From contig NZ_AOJH01000062.1 in the NCBI RefSeq assembly GCF_000337355.1, positions 1 through 64,000 of the forward strand: 64,000 bases of DNA, in the 5' to 3' direction. Position numbers and translations under genes: made by a program. This DNA comes from Halorubrum kocurii JCM 14978. GTDB taxonomy: Archaea > Halobacteriota > Halobacteria > Halobacteriales > Haloferacaceae. The notes beneath the pieces were generated by a model that did no database searches, had not been told where the DNA came from, and saw only the letters and a program-made list of their open reading frames with translations. Below are positions 45,980 through 54,264 of this stretch, piece by piece (position 1 is the stretch's first letter; every line of letters begins with the position of its first letter).

Positions 45980-46645
45980 ATGAGTCAATCCGCACCCACC
46001 CGAGAGGTCGCCCGGCGCGTGTTCGCGACTGAGTTCAACGACGCCGGCTACACGTTCACCGAGTCCGACGACGAGCGCGCCCCCGTCTACGCGCTGCTGC
46101 CGACGGGCGAGTCGTCGAACCGCGTGTTCTTCGTCGGCACCCTCACGGAGAAGGAGGACGTCGGCGAGGACGCCGAATACTGGCGCGGCCGCATCGTCGA
46201 CCCGACGGGCACGTTCTTCGTGTACGCCGGCCAGTACCAGCCCGAGGCCGCCTCGAAGCTCCGCGACCTGGAGCCGCCGGCTTACGTCGCAGTCGTGGGG
46301 AAGCCCCGGACGTACGAGACCGACGACGGCACCGTCCGGGTCTCGGTCCGCCCCGAGTCGATCACCGAAGTCGACGCCGACACCCGCGACCGCTGGGTCG
46401 CGGAGACGGCCAAGCGGACGATCGAGCGCGTCGCCGCGTTCGACGACGAAGGGAACGAGTACGCGCGGATGGCCCGCGAGGAGTACGACCTCGACCCCGA
46501 GACGTACAAGGCCGCCGCGCTGTCGGCGCTCGAGGACCTCGACGAGGGCGACGGCGACGAGCTCGCGGGCGACGGGTCGGCCGGCGGCGACGCCGCGAGC
46601 GAGGGCGCGCAGTCCGGCGATCCGACCGGCACCCCCGAGCCCTGA
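45980..46645 (+). CDS. rpap3: RPA-associated protein (COG3390)
   Basis: The 221-residue protein starts immediately after the rpa3 stop. It has an N-terminal helix (TREVARRVFATEFNDAGYTF) and an OB-fold (about 45-130; FVGTLTEKEDVG..., PTGTFFVYAG) typical of COG3390 proteins, which in haloarchaea are always coupled to an RPA gene and bind the RPA protein. The C-terminal 40 residues are acidic and probably flexible. Confidence 0.9.
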   Translation: MSQSAPTREVARRVFATEFNDAGYTFTESDDERAPVYALLPTGESSNRVFFVGTLTEKEDVGEDAEYWRGRIVDPTGTFFVYAGQYQPEAASKLRDLEPPAYVAVVGKPRTYETDDGTVRVSVRPESITEVDADTRDRWVAETAKRTIERVAAFDDEGNEYARMAREEYDLDPETYKAAALSALEDLDEGDGDELAGDGSAGGDAASEGAQSGDPTGTPEP

Positions 46646-46739
46646 CGCGTCGGGCGAGCTCCGCGTCCCGCGCCGTCGGTATCGATCTTGCTATCGTCTG
46701 ACAAACGCTTAAGTAGGTAGCGTGACGAACGATCAGATA

Positions 46740-47144
46740 ATGGGCAACAAGAACAAGACGATCTCGTTCCGCGTCAACGAGGACGCGTTCGAGACCCTCC
46801 GCGACATCGCCGAGGAGCGAGACATCTCGCTGTCGGCGGTCTTCCGGGACTACGTGGATACGCTCGTTGCCCACGACGGACAGGTCCGCGTCGTCCCGGA
46901 GGCGGAGCTCGACAGCATGGGCGAGAGCGGGGAGTCGTTCCCCCCGAAGATCGAGGTCCCGAAGAGCTTCGTGCGCGAGCACGAGCGGCTGGAGCTCGAG
47001 GCGGACCACCTCCGCGAGCAGCTGGAGGAGCACAAACGCTACGTCAACTACCTCCGCGAGCAGCTGGAGGACGGCGACGAAGAGGTGATCCAGCTCGAAG
47101 ACCTCGACGGCGAGCCCGACGAGCCCTCGTTCCGGCTCGGGTAG
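46740..47144 (+). CDS. Ribbon-helix-helix protein with coiled coil
   Basis: The 134-residue protein begins MGNKNKTISFRVNEDAFETL, a ribbon-helix-helix DNA-binding motif (about 6-50), and continues with a long charged coiled coil (about 80-120; EHERLELEADHLREQLEEHK). It probably binds DNA as a dimer, as a regulator or chromosome-associated protein. TATA-like CTTAAGTAG (46708-46716) about 27 bp before the ATG implies a leaderless transcript. Its target is unknown. Confidence 0.8.
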   Translation: MGNKNKTISFRVNEDAFETLRDIAEERDISLSAVFRDYVDTLVAHDGQVRVVPEAELDSMGESGESFPPKIEVPKSFVREHERLELEADHLREQLEEHKRYVNYLREQLEDGDEEVIQLEDLDGEPDEPSFRLG

Positions 47145-47357
47145 TCGACGACGGGCCGTCCCGTCTCCCTGCGGAGGGCCTCCCGCACGTCTAGCGGCGG
47201 CGCCGATCGCGGCGAAACCTTCCCGATCGTTCGGTACTGTTCGGGGAACCGCCGATTTCGGCGAAAATATTGCCGGCCTCGCCGTGAGTTGTGTAGAAAC
47301 GTCTGGTTCTCCCGGAATCTGGTGGACAGTTTCTCACGCCCCCTACCGATTTCTGAC

Positions 47358-47366
47358 TATAATAAA
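47358..47366 (+). promoter_or_regulatory. TATA box of the 2-oxoacid dehydrogenase operon
   Basis: TATAATAAA in an AT-rich patch (47354-47392) is the best promoter upstream of the four-gene operon. A GAGGTGG sequence at 47415-47421 could serve as ribosome-binding site for a GTG at 47431. The rest of 47145-47406 holds no evident gene. Confidence 0.55.
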
Positions 47367-47430
47367 CTATTTACGAAAACCATAATAGCCGGGCGGTGGA
47401 CCGTTCGTGTATGAAGAGGTGGGTCCGACC

Positions 47431-48534
47431 GTGAGCGTGTTCGACAGGGCGTACGACGATCCGGTCCGCGTGCTCGACGAGGACGGCGAGGTCGTCGGCG
47501 ACGTGCCGGACCTCGACGACGAGGCGCTCGTCGAGATGTACCGGCACATGCGGTTGGCGCGGCACTTCGACGGCCGCGCCGTGAGCCTTCAACGACAGGG
47601 GCGGATGGGGACGTATCCGCCCCTGTCGGGTCAGGAAGGCGCGCAGATCGGCTCCGCGACCGCGCTCGCCGAGGACGACTGGCTGGTCCCCTCGTACCGC
47701 GAGCACGGCGCCGCGCTGGTCCGCGGCCTCCCGCTGAAACAGACGCTGCTCTACTGGATGGGCCACGAGGCGGGCAACGCGACGCCCGAGGACGTGAACG
47801 TGTTCCCGGTCGCGGTTCCGATCGCGTCGCAGATCCCCCACGCCACCGGCGCGGCGTGGGCCTCGAAGCTCCGAGACGAGAACGACGCGTTCCTCTGCTA
47901 CTTCGGGGACGGCGCGACAAGCGAGGGCGACTTCCACGAGGGAGTCAACTTCGCGGGCGTGTTCGACACGCCGACCGTCTTCTTCTGTAACAACAACCAG
48001 TGGGCGATCTCCGTGCCCCGCGAGCGACAGACCCGGAGCGCGACGCTGGCCCAGAAGGCGGAGGCGTACGGGATCGACGGGGTACAGGTCGACGGGATGG
48101 ACCCGCTGGCGGTGTACCGCGTCACGACGGCCGCCTTAGAGAAGGCGCGCGACCCGGAGACGGACCGACCGCGCCCGACGCTGATCGAGGCGGTCCAGTA
48201 CCGGTTCGGCGCCCACACGACCGCGGACGACCCGACGGTCTACCGCGACGAGGACGAGGTCGAGCGCTGGAAAGCCAAGGACCCGATCCCGCGGCTGGAG
48301 GCGTACCTCCGGTCGGAGGGCGTGCTCAACGACGAGCGCGTCGCGGAGATCGAGGCCGCCGTCGAGACGCGGGTGGCCGACGCGATCGAGGCGGCCGAGG
48401 CGGAGGCGCGGCCGAAGCCGAGAGAGATGTTCGAACACGCGTACGCGGAGCTGCCGCAGGAGCTGGAGCGCCAGTACGAGGAGTTCGCGGCGTTCCGCGA
48501 AGCGCACGGCGACGAGGCGTTCCTGGAGGAGTGA
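47431..48534 (+). CDS. pdhA: 2-oxoacid dehydrogenase E1 component, alpha subunit
   Basis: The 367-residue protein has the thiamine diphosphate motif GDGATSEGDFHEGVNFAG through FFCNNNQ and the substrate-loop region around TYPPLSGQEGAQIG. With the beta subunit it decarboxylates a 2-oxoacid. The true substrate is uncertain: haloarchaea oxidise pyruvate mainly with a ferredoxin oxidoreductase, and these complexes may act on branched-chain or other 2-oxoacids. I chose GTG at 47431 for the SD-like GAGGTGG nine bases upstream and the family-like VSVFDR start; GTG at 47407 is an alternative. Confidence 0.92.
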   Translation: MSVFDRAYDDPVRVLDEDGEVVGDVPDLDDEALVEMYRHMRLARHFDGRAVSLQRQGRMGTYPPLSGQEGAQIGSATALAEDDWLVPSYREHGAALVRGLPLKQTLLYWMGHEAGNATPEDVNVFPVAVPIASQIPHATGAAWASKLRDENDAFLCYFGDGATSEGDFHEGVNFAGVFDTPTVFFCNNNQWAISVPRERQTRSATLAQKAEAYGIDGVQVDGMDPLAVYRVTTAALEKARDPETDRPRPTLIEAVQYRFGAHTTADDPTVYRDEDEVERWKAKDPIPRLEAYLRSEGVLNDERVAEIEAAVETRVADAIEAAEAEARPKPREMFEHAYAELPQELERQYEEFAAFREAHGDEAFLEE

Positions 48535-49521
48535 ATGAGCGAGACACAGAACCTCACCGTGGTACAGGCGGTCCGAGACGGATTGTACGCAGAGATGCGC
48601 GAGGACGACGACGTCCTCGTGTTGGGTCAGGACGTGGGGAAGAACGGCGGCGTCTTCCGCGCGACCGAGGGCCTGTTCGACGAGTTCGGCGGCGACCGCG
48701 TCGTCGACACCCCCCTCGCGGAGTCGGGAATCGTCGGCGCCGCCGTCGGGATGGCGGCGATGGGGCTCAGACCCGTCCCGGAGATCCAGTTCTCGGGGTT
48801 CATGTACCCCGGGTTCGACCAGATCGTCTCCCACATGGCCCGCTTCCGGACGCGAAGTCGGGGCCGGTTCACCCTGCCGATGACGCTCCGCGCCCCGTAC
48901 GGCGGCGGGATCCGCGCGCCGGAACACCACTCCGAGTCGAAGGAGGCGTTCTACGCCCATGAGGCCGGGCTGAAGGTCGTCATTCCCTCGACCCCGTACG
49001 ACGCGAAGGGGCTGTTGGCGGCGTCGATCCGCGACCCCGACCCGGTGATCTTCCTCGAACCGAAGCTCATCTACCGGGCGTTCCGCGACGAGGTGCCCGA
49101 GGAGCCGTACACCGTCCCGATCGGCGAGGCCGCCACCCGGCGCGAGGGCGGCGACGTGGCGGTGTTCACCTACGGCGCCATGACGCGGCCGACGCTGGAG
49201 GCCGCCGAGAGCCTCGCCGAGGAGGGGATCGACTGCGAGGTCGTCGATCTCCGGACCGTCTCTCCCCTCGACCGCGAGGCCGTCGTCGAGGCGTTCGAGG
49301 CCACCGGCCGCGCCGTCGTCGTCCACGAGGCGCCGAAGACCGGCGGGCTCGCGGCCGAGATCACGGCGATCATTCAGGAGGAGGCGCTGCTGTACCAGGA
49401 GGCGCCCGTGAAGCGCGTCACCGGCTTCGACGTGCCGTACCCGCTGTACGCGCTGGAAGACTACTACCTCCCGACCGCGACGCGCATCGAGGAGGGTATC
49501 AAGGAGGCGGTGGAGTTCTAA
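48535..49521 (+). CDS. pdhB: 2-oxoacid dehydrogenase E1 component, beta subunit
   Basis: The 328-residue protein matches E1 beta over its length: VLGQDVGKNGGVFRAT, DTPLAESGIVGAAVGMA and the C-terminal transketolase-like domain with VDLRTVSPLDREAV. It pairs with the alpha subunit in an alpha2-beta2 enzyme. Its start directly follows the pdhA stop, indicating coupled translation. Confidence 0.95.
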   Translation: MSETQNLTVVQAVRDGLYAEMREDDDVLVLGQDVGKNGGVFRATEGLFDEFGGDRVVDTPLAESGIVGAAVGMAAMGLRPVPEIQFSGFMYPGFDQIVSHMARFRTRSRGRFTLPMTLRAPYGGGIRAPEHHSESKEAFYAHEAGLKVVIPSTPYDAKGLLAASIRDPDPVIFLEPKLIYRAFRDEVPEEPYTVPIGEAATRREGGDVAVFTYGAMTRPTLEAAESLAEEGIDCEVVDLRTVSPLDREAVVEAFEATGRAVVVHEAPKTGGLAAEITAIIQEEALLYQEAPVKRVTGFDVPYPLYALEDYYLPTATRIEEGIKEAVEF

Positions 49522-49543
49522 CCATGCGCACGGAGGTCACCCC

Positions 49544-51247
49544 ATGACCGTCGAGGAGTTCAGGCTGCCGGACGTCGGCGAGGGGGTCGCCGAGGGCGAG
49601 CTGGTCACGTGGCTCGTCGCGCCCGGCGACCGCGTCGAGGAGGACCAGCCGGTCGCGGAGGTCGAGACCGACAAGGCGCTCGTCGAGGTCCCGTCGAGCT
49701 ACGACGGGGTCGTCGAGGAGCTGTTCGTCGAGGAGGGAGAGATGGTCCCCGTCGGCGACGTGATCATCTCGTTCCGCGTCGACGAGGACGGCGACGCCGG
49801 CGAGGCGACCGCGGAGAGCGACGCCGGCGCGACAGCGTCGGAGGCGGCGGCCGGCGACGACGAGGCGGACACGACCGAACCCGACGACGAGGCGGACGCG
49901 ATCGAGGCGGACGCGACCGAGACGGAGCCGGCCACCCCGTCCGGGCGGACCTTCGCGCCGCCGTCGGCCCGCCGGCTCGCCCGCGAGCTGGGCGTCGACA
50001 TCGCCGCCGTCGACGGGAGCGGTCCCGGCGGGCGGATCGGCGAGGCCGACGTGCGGGCGCACGCCGAGGGCGGCGCCGACGCCGGCGCCGACGGCCCCTC
50101 CGTGGGGTCCGCGTCCGACGCGCCCGACCCGAAGCCGGCGCCGACGCCGACCGACGTGGGATCCGGCGGCCGCACGTCGGCCGTCAAAAAGCGCGACGCG
50201 GGCGGGGCTGACTCGGAGACCGGGGCCGCGGACGCCGCGTCGGCGGCGTCTGACGCCCCCGACCCCGCCGCCCGCGAGACGACGCTCGCGACGCCCGCGA
50301 CCCGGAAGGTCGCCCGCGAGCTGGGGGTCGACGTCGACGACGTGCCGACCGACGACACCCGGGACGGCGAGGCGTTCGTCACCGGCGAGGACGTTCGGGC
50401 CTACGCGGAGGCGCTGGAGTCGGAGGCGGGAGCGGTCGACGCGCCCGCCGACGCGCCAGACCCGAAGCCGGTCGACGTCTCGGGGAGCGCGGACGCCGCC
50501 GCCGCCGGCGGGACCGGGCCGTCAGCGGCCGAGCCGAGCGCGCCCGGCGCGGCCGACGAGACCGTTCCCTACCGCGGCGTCAGGCGCACCATCGGGAAGC
50601 AGATGGAGCGTTCCGTGTACACCGCCCCGCACGTCACCCACCACGACACCGCCGAGGTCGACGCGCTGGTCGAGGCGCGCGCGGAGCTGAAACCGCAGGC
50701 GGAGGCCGAGGACGTGAAGCTGACCTACATGCCGTTCGTGATGAAGGCCATCGTCGCGGGGCTGAAGGAGTTCCCGTCCCTCAACAGCGAGCTCCGCGAG
50801 GACGACGAGGAGATCGTGTTGAAGGGCGACTACAACCTCGGGATCGCCGTCGCGACCGACGCCGGGCTGATGGTGCCGGTCGTCGAGGACGTCGACGAGA
50901 AGGGGCTCTTCGAGCTCGCCGACGAGGTGAACGACCTGGCCGCCCGCGCCCGCGAGCGAGAGCTCGCGCCGGCGGAGATGAAGGGCGGCACGTTCTCGAT
51001 CACCAACTTCGGCGCCATCGGCGGGGAGTACGCCACGCCGATCATCAACTACCCCGAGACCGCTATCCTCGGGCTGGGCGCCATCGAGGAGCGGCCGGTC
51101 GTCCGCGACGGCGAGGTCGTCGCGGCGCCGACCCTGCCGCTGTCGCTGTCGATCGACCACCGCGTGATCGACGGTGCAGAGGCGGCCGCGTTCGCGAACA
51201 CCGTGATGGAACACCTTGAACACCCGCTGCTACTGTTGACTCTATAA
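49544..51247 (+). CDS. pdhC: 2-oxoacid dehydrogenase E2, dihydrolipoamide acyltransferase
   Basis: The 567-residue protein has a lipoyl domain (1-80) with lipoylated Lys44 in VETDKALVEVP, then two peripheral subunit-binding domains (about 137-175 and 247-287) separated by Ala/Asp/Pro-rich linkers, and a catalytic domain from about 345 with His539 and Asp543 in DHRVIDGA. Most E2 proteins have one binding domain, so the second is unusual and may let E1 and E3 bind at once. The last base pair of the stop overlaps the E3 start. Confidence 0.94.
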   Translation: MTVEEFRLPDVGEGVAEGELVTWLVAPGDRVEEDQPVAEVETDKALVEVPSSYDGVVEELFVEEGEMVPVGDVIISFRVDEDGDAGEATAESDAGATASEAAAGDDEADTTEPDDEADAIEADATETEPATPSGRTFAPPSARRLARELGVDIAAVDGSGPGGRIGEADVRAHAEGGADAGADGPSVGSASDAPDPKPAPTPTDVGSGGRTSAVKKRDAGGADSETGAADAASAASDAPDPAARETTLATPATRKVARELGVDVDDVPTDDTRDGEAFVTGEDVRAYAEALESEAGAVDAPADAPDPKPVDVSGSADAAAAGGTGPSAAEPSAPGAADETVPYRGVRRTIGKQMERSVYTAPHVTHHDTAEVDALVEARAELKPQAEAEDVKLTYMPFVMKAIVAGLKEFPSLNSELREDDEEIVLKGDYNLGIAVATDAGLMVPVVEDVDEKGLFELADEVNDLAARARERELAPAEMKGGTFSITNFGAIGGEYATPIINYPETAILGLGAIEERPVVRDGEVVAAPTLPLSLSIDHRVIDGAEAAAFANTVMEHLEHPLLLLTL

Positions 51248-52674
51248 TGGTCGTCGGAGACATCGCAACCGGAACGGAGGTACTGGTGATCGGGGCGGGA
51301 CCGGGCGGCTACGTTGCCGCCATCCGCGCCGCACAGGAGGGGCTCGACACGACGCTCGTCGAGAAGGACGCCTACGGGGGCGCCTGCCTCAACCGCGGCT
51401 GCATTCCCTCGAAGGCGTTGATCACGGGCTCGGGGCTCGCCCACGAGGCCGGCAACGCCGAGTCGATGGGGATCCACGCGGACCCCGCCGTCGACATGGG
51501 GAAGATGGTCGAGTGGAAGGACGGCGTGGTCGACCGGCTCACCGGCGGCGTCGAGAAGCTCTGTAAGGCGAACGGCGTCAACCTGATCGAGGGGACCGCG
51601 TCGTTCGTCGACGAGCACACCGCCCGCGTCGCCCACGGCGGCGAGGGACAGGGCTCCGAGTCGATCGAGTTCGAGCACGCGATCGTCGCGACCGGGTCGC
51701 GACCGATCCAGATCCCCGGCTTCGACTTCGCCGAGGACCACGTCTGGAGCTCCGCGGACGCGCTCGCCGCGGACTCGGTCCCGGACCGGCTCGGGATCGT
51801 CGGCGGCGGGTACATCGGGATGGAGCTGGCGACGACGTACGCCAAGCTCGGCGCCGACGTGACGGTCGTCGAGATGCTCGACGACATCCTCGACCCCTAC
51901 GAGGACGACGTGAAGCGGATCGTCCGGGAGCGCGCGGAGGAGCTGGGCGTCGAGTTCCACTTCGGCGAGGGCGCGAGCGAGTGGTCGGAGGGCGCCGACG
52001 GGGGCTACCTCCTGCACACGGAGACCGAAGCGGGCGAGGAGTCGACGTACGGCGTCGACAAGGTCCTCGTCGCCGTCGGGCGCCAGCCGGTCACGGACGG
52101 GCTCGATCTGGAGAACGCCGGGATCGAGACGGACGACCGCGGGTTCATCGAAACTGACGACCGGACGCGGAGCGCGGTCGAGCACGTCCACGCCGTCGGC
52201 GACGTGGCGGGCGACCCGATGCTCGCGCACGCGGCCTCGAAGGAGGGGATCGTCGCCGCCGAGGTGATCGCGGGCGAGCCCGCCGCGCTCGACCAGCAGG
52301 CGATCCCCGCGGCCGTCTTCACCGACCCCGAGATCGGGACGGTGGGGCTGACCGAGGACGAGGCCGAGGCGGAGGGGTTCGACCCCGTCGTCGGCGAGAT
52401 GCCGTTCAACGCCTCCGGCCGCGCGATGACGACCGGCCACACCGAGGGGTTCGTCCGGCTCGTCGCCGACGACGAGACCGGGTTCGTGCTCGGCGCGCAG
52501 ATCGTCGGCCCGGAGGCCTCCGAGCTGATCGCCGAGGCCGCGCTCGCGATCGAGATGGGCGCGACGCTTGAGGACGTGGCGGCGACGGTCCACACTCACC
52601 CCACGCTCGCGGAGGCGGTGATGGAGGCCGCGGAGAACGCCCGCGGACAGGCGATTCACACGCTGAATCGGTAG
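51247..52674 (+). CDS. lpdA: Dihydrolipoyl dehydrogenase (E3)
   Basis: The 475-residue flavoprotein has the FAD-binding VIGAGPGGYVAAIRA, the redox disulfide Cys47-Cys52 in GACLNRGCIPSKAL, an NAD-binding GIVGGGYIGMELA, and the C-terminal active-site HTHPTLAEA. It reoxidises the lipoyl groups of E2 and passes electrons to NAD. The ATGA-type overlap with pdhC shows it belongs to the complex. Confidence 0.97.
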   Translation: MVVGDIATGTEVLVIGAGPGGYVAAIRAAQEGLDTTLVEKDAYGGACLNRGCIPSKALITGSGLAHEAGNAESMGIHADPAVDMGKMVEWKDGVVDRLTGGVEKLCKANGVNLIEGTASFVDEHTARVAHGGEGQGSESIEFEHAIVATGSRPIQIPGFDFAEDHVWSSADALAADSVPDRLGIVGGGYIGMELATTYAKLGADVTVVEMLDDILDPYEDDVKRIVRERAEELGVEFHFGEGASEWSEGADGGYLLHTETEAGEESTYGVDKVLVAVGRQPVTDGLDLENAGIETDDRGFIETDDRTRSAVEHVHAVGDVAGDPMLAHAASKEGIVAAEVIAGEPAALDQQAIPAAVFTDPEIGTVGLTEDEAEAEGFDPVVGEMPFNASGRAMTTGHTEGFVRLVADDETGFVLGAQIVGPEASELIAEAALAIEMGATLEDVAATVHTHPTLAEAVMEAAENARGQAIHTLNR

Positions 52675-52720
52675 GCGGTCGGCGGAACTCGCATGGCGGG
52701 CTCGACGCCCGGTTTCCGTT

Positions 52721-52918
52721 TTAAGCCGAGGCGTCGTAGCCCGCCTCGCTCACCGCGCTCACGAGCGCGTCCGGATCGGCCTCGCCCTCGACGGTCGCCG
52801 ACGCGCTCTCGTGGTCGGCGGTCGCGCTCTCGACGCCGTCGACGCCCTCGAGCGCATCCGCGACGCTCTGCTCGCAGTGTTCACACGACATTCCCTCCAC
52901 GGTGATGGTTCGACTCAT
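52721..52918 (-). CDS. copZ: Heavy-metal-associated (CopZ-like) copper chaperone
   Basis: The 65-residue protein is a single HMA domain, MSRTITVEGMSCEHCEQSVA, with the metal-binding CxxC at Cys12 and Cys15, ending in the usual beta strand. It should carry copper(I) to the ATPase encoded at 54265. The ATG at 52918 gives the standard length. It is divergent from the TRASH regulator, with 131 bp between the starts. Confidence 0.93.
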   Translation of the reverse strand: MSRTITVEGMSCEHCEQSVADALEGVDGVESATADHESASATVEGEADPDALVSAVSEAGYDASA

Positions 52919-53022
52919 GACGGGTGACGATAGGGGAGGCGGAGGTTTGTCGCTTTCTGCTTCGCGATCACGGTTCGAACGCCGCCCTGGCTTCGGAATC
53001 CGAACTGCTCTGCCCAACCGTC

Positions 53023-53032
53023 TTATATATCC
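53023..53032 (+). promoter_or_regulatory. TATA box of the TRASH regulator
   Basis: CTTATATATC lies about 22-27 bp before the ATG at 53050, indicating a leaderless mRNA. The 131-bp spacer is shared with divergent copZ, so one metal-responsive operator could serve both. Confidence 0.6.
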
Positions 53033-53049
53033 CAGTCGTACCCCGAGCC

Positions 53050-53664
53050 ATGCGCGACCTCGACGAGACGGACCTGGAGATCCTGTCGCTTCTGGCCGCG
53101 GACGCTCGGCGCCCGTTCAGCGAGATCGGCGACCGCGTGGGGCTGTCGGGGCCGGCGGTCTCGGACCGCGTCACCCGACTGGAGGAGACCGGCGTGATCA
53201 AGGGGTTCACGGTCGACGTCGACCGCACGAAGCTCCGGGCCGGGGTCCCCGTGCTGATCGACGCGGAGCTGCCGGTCAGCGGGGTGTCCGCCGACGGAAC
53301 GGCCCCTCTCGACGAGGCCCGGGAGCGCGCCCGCGAGGCCGACGCGGTCGAACACGTGTTCGTCACGGCCGAGGGCGACCTGCGGGTGTACGCCCGCGTC
53401 GACGGGCGGACCGCGCGGGAGTGGGTCGCCGGGCTGTTCGACGGGATCGCCGTCGACGACTACGCGGTCACGCTGGTCGACGAGTTCGAGTGGACGCCCT
53501 CGATCGAGGGCGTGGAGTTCGCGCTGACCTGCGCGGAGTGCTCGAACACCGTTGATACTGAAGGTGAAACGGCGCGGATCGACGGTGAGGTGTACCACTT
53601 CTGCTGTCCGTCCTGCCTGTCGCGATTTCGAGACCGGTACCAGCGACTGGAGGAGGGGGTGTAA
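53050..53664 (+). CDS. Lrp/AsnC-type regulator with TRASH metal-binding domain
   Basis: The 204-residue protein has an Lrp-type helix-turn-helix (about 2-55; DLDETDLEILSLLAADARRP), a middle domain, and a C-terminal TRASH domain (about 160-195) with CAECSN and CCPSCLSRF, a cysteine pattern that binds copper-like metals. In Halobacterium a protein of this type controls the copper ATPase, so it very likely regulates copZ and copA here. The ATG at 53050 fits the leaderless promoter. Confidence 0.9.
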   Translation: MRDLDETDLEILSLLAADARRPFSEIGDRVGLSGPAVSDRVTRLEETGVIKGFTVDVDRTKLRAGVPVLIDAELPVSGVSADGTAPLDEARERAREADAVEHVFVTAEGDLRVYARVDGRTAREWVAGLFDGIAVDDYAVTLVDEFEWTPSIEGVEFALTCAECSNTVDTEGETARIDGEVYHFCCPSCLSRFRDRYQRLEEGV

Positions 53665-53679
53665 TTCGGTGGATCGGTT

Positions 53680-54125
53680 GACCGCGGATCGTCGGTGAAC
53701 GCCTGCGACGTCCCAGTCGCTCGTTTATAAACGATTAACACCGTATCGGCGGGGAACACCGCCAAAGACCCTGGTGCTCGCTTATAAGTGACTGCTGACG
53801 GCGGAGTGACGGTGAACTCCTCCAAAGCCCCAGCCGCGAGGCGGGCGCACGCTCGCTGCGCGCTTCGGTCGCTCGCGGTGCTCGCTCCCTGCAGTGCTTA
53901 CGTCGTCATCAGAACGCAAAGCGTTCTGATTGGCTCACGAGAGCTTTGCTCTCGTGAACGCCTGCGCCCGCCTCGCGGCTGCCCCTTTGAGTCCCACCCC
54001 GCACAGCACCGCACCTCACACCTCCCCAGCCTCGCGGCTCCCTCCGGTCGCCGCGTCCCTCGCGCGGTGCTGCTCGGCCGCGACGCGGCCTCGCAGGCAC
54101 GCGCCACCGCCTTCCTTTTAAATCG
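53680..54125 (+). repeat. Hairpin-rich noncoding element, copy D (long form)
   Basis: The left end has two repeat units with TTATAA at 53725 and 53782, followed by 24 bases identical to copy A at 53820-53843. Next come hairpins including TCAGAACGCAAAGCGTTCTG (53909-53929; 20 of 21 identical to copy B) and CACGAGAGCTTTGCTCTCGTG (53936-53956). CCTTTGAGTCCCACCCCGCAC (53984-54004), CCTCCCCAGCCTCG (54021-54034) and GCGCCACCGC (54101-54110) follow in the same order as in copy B. It fills the gap between the regulator and copA and has no credible gene. Confidence 0.8.
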
Positions 54126-54264
54126 ATGGCCTCGCTCGTCCTGTTTTCTCGTCTCTCCGACCCCTCGCCCGCGACGGTCGCTTTGGATTCGAAGCTTTCG
54201 ACCCACCCGAACCCCCGATCGCGAAGCAGAAAACCGCCTAAGGGTGGGGCACGTAGTAATGGGT

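Noticed and set aside
53788-54264. N-terminal extension of copA through the hairpin element
   Set aside because: The extension translates the noncoding repeat and has no family match; HMA sequence starts at MPTRTAH.
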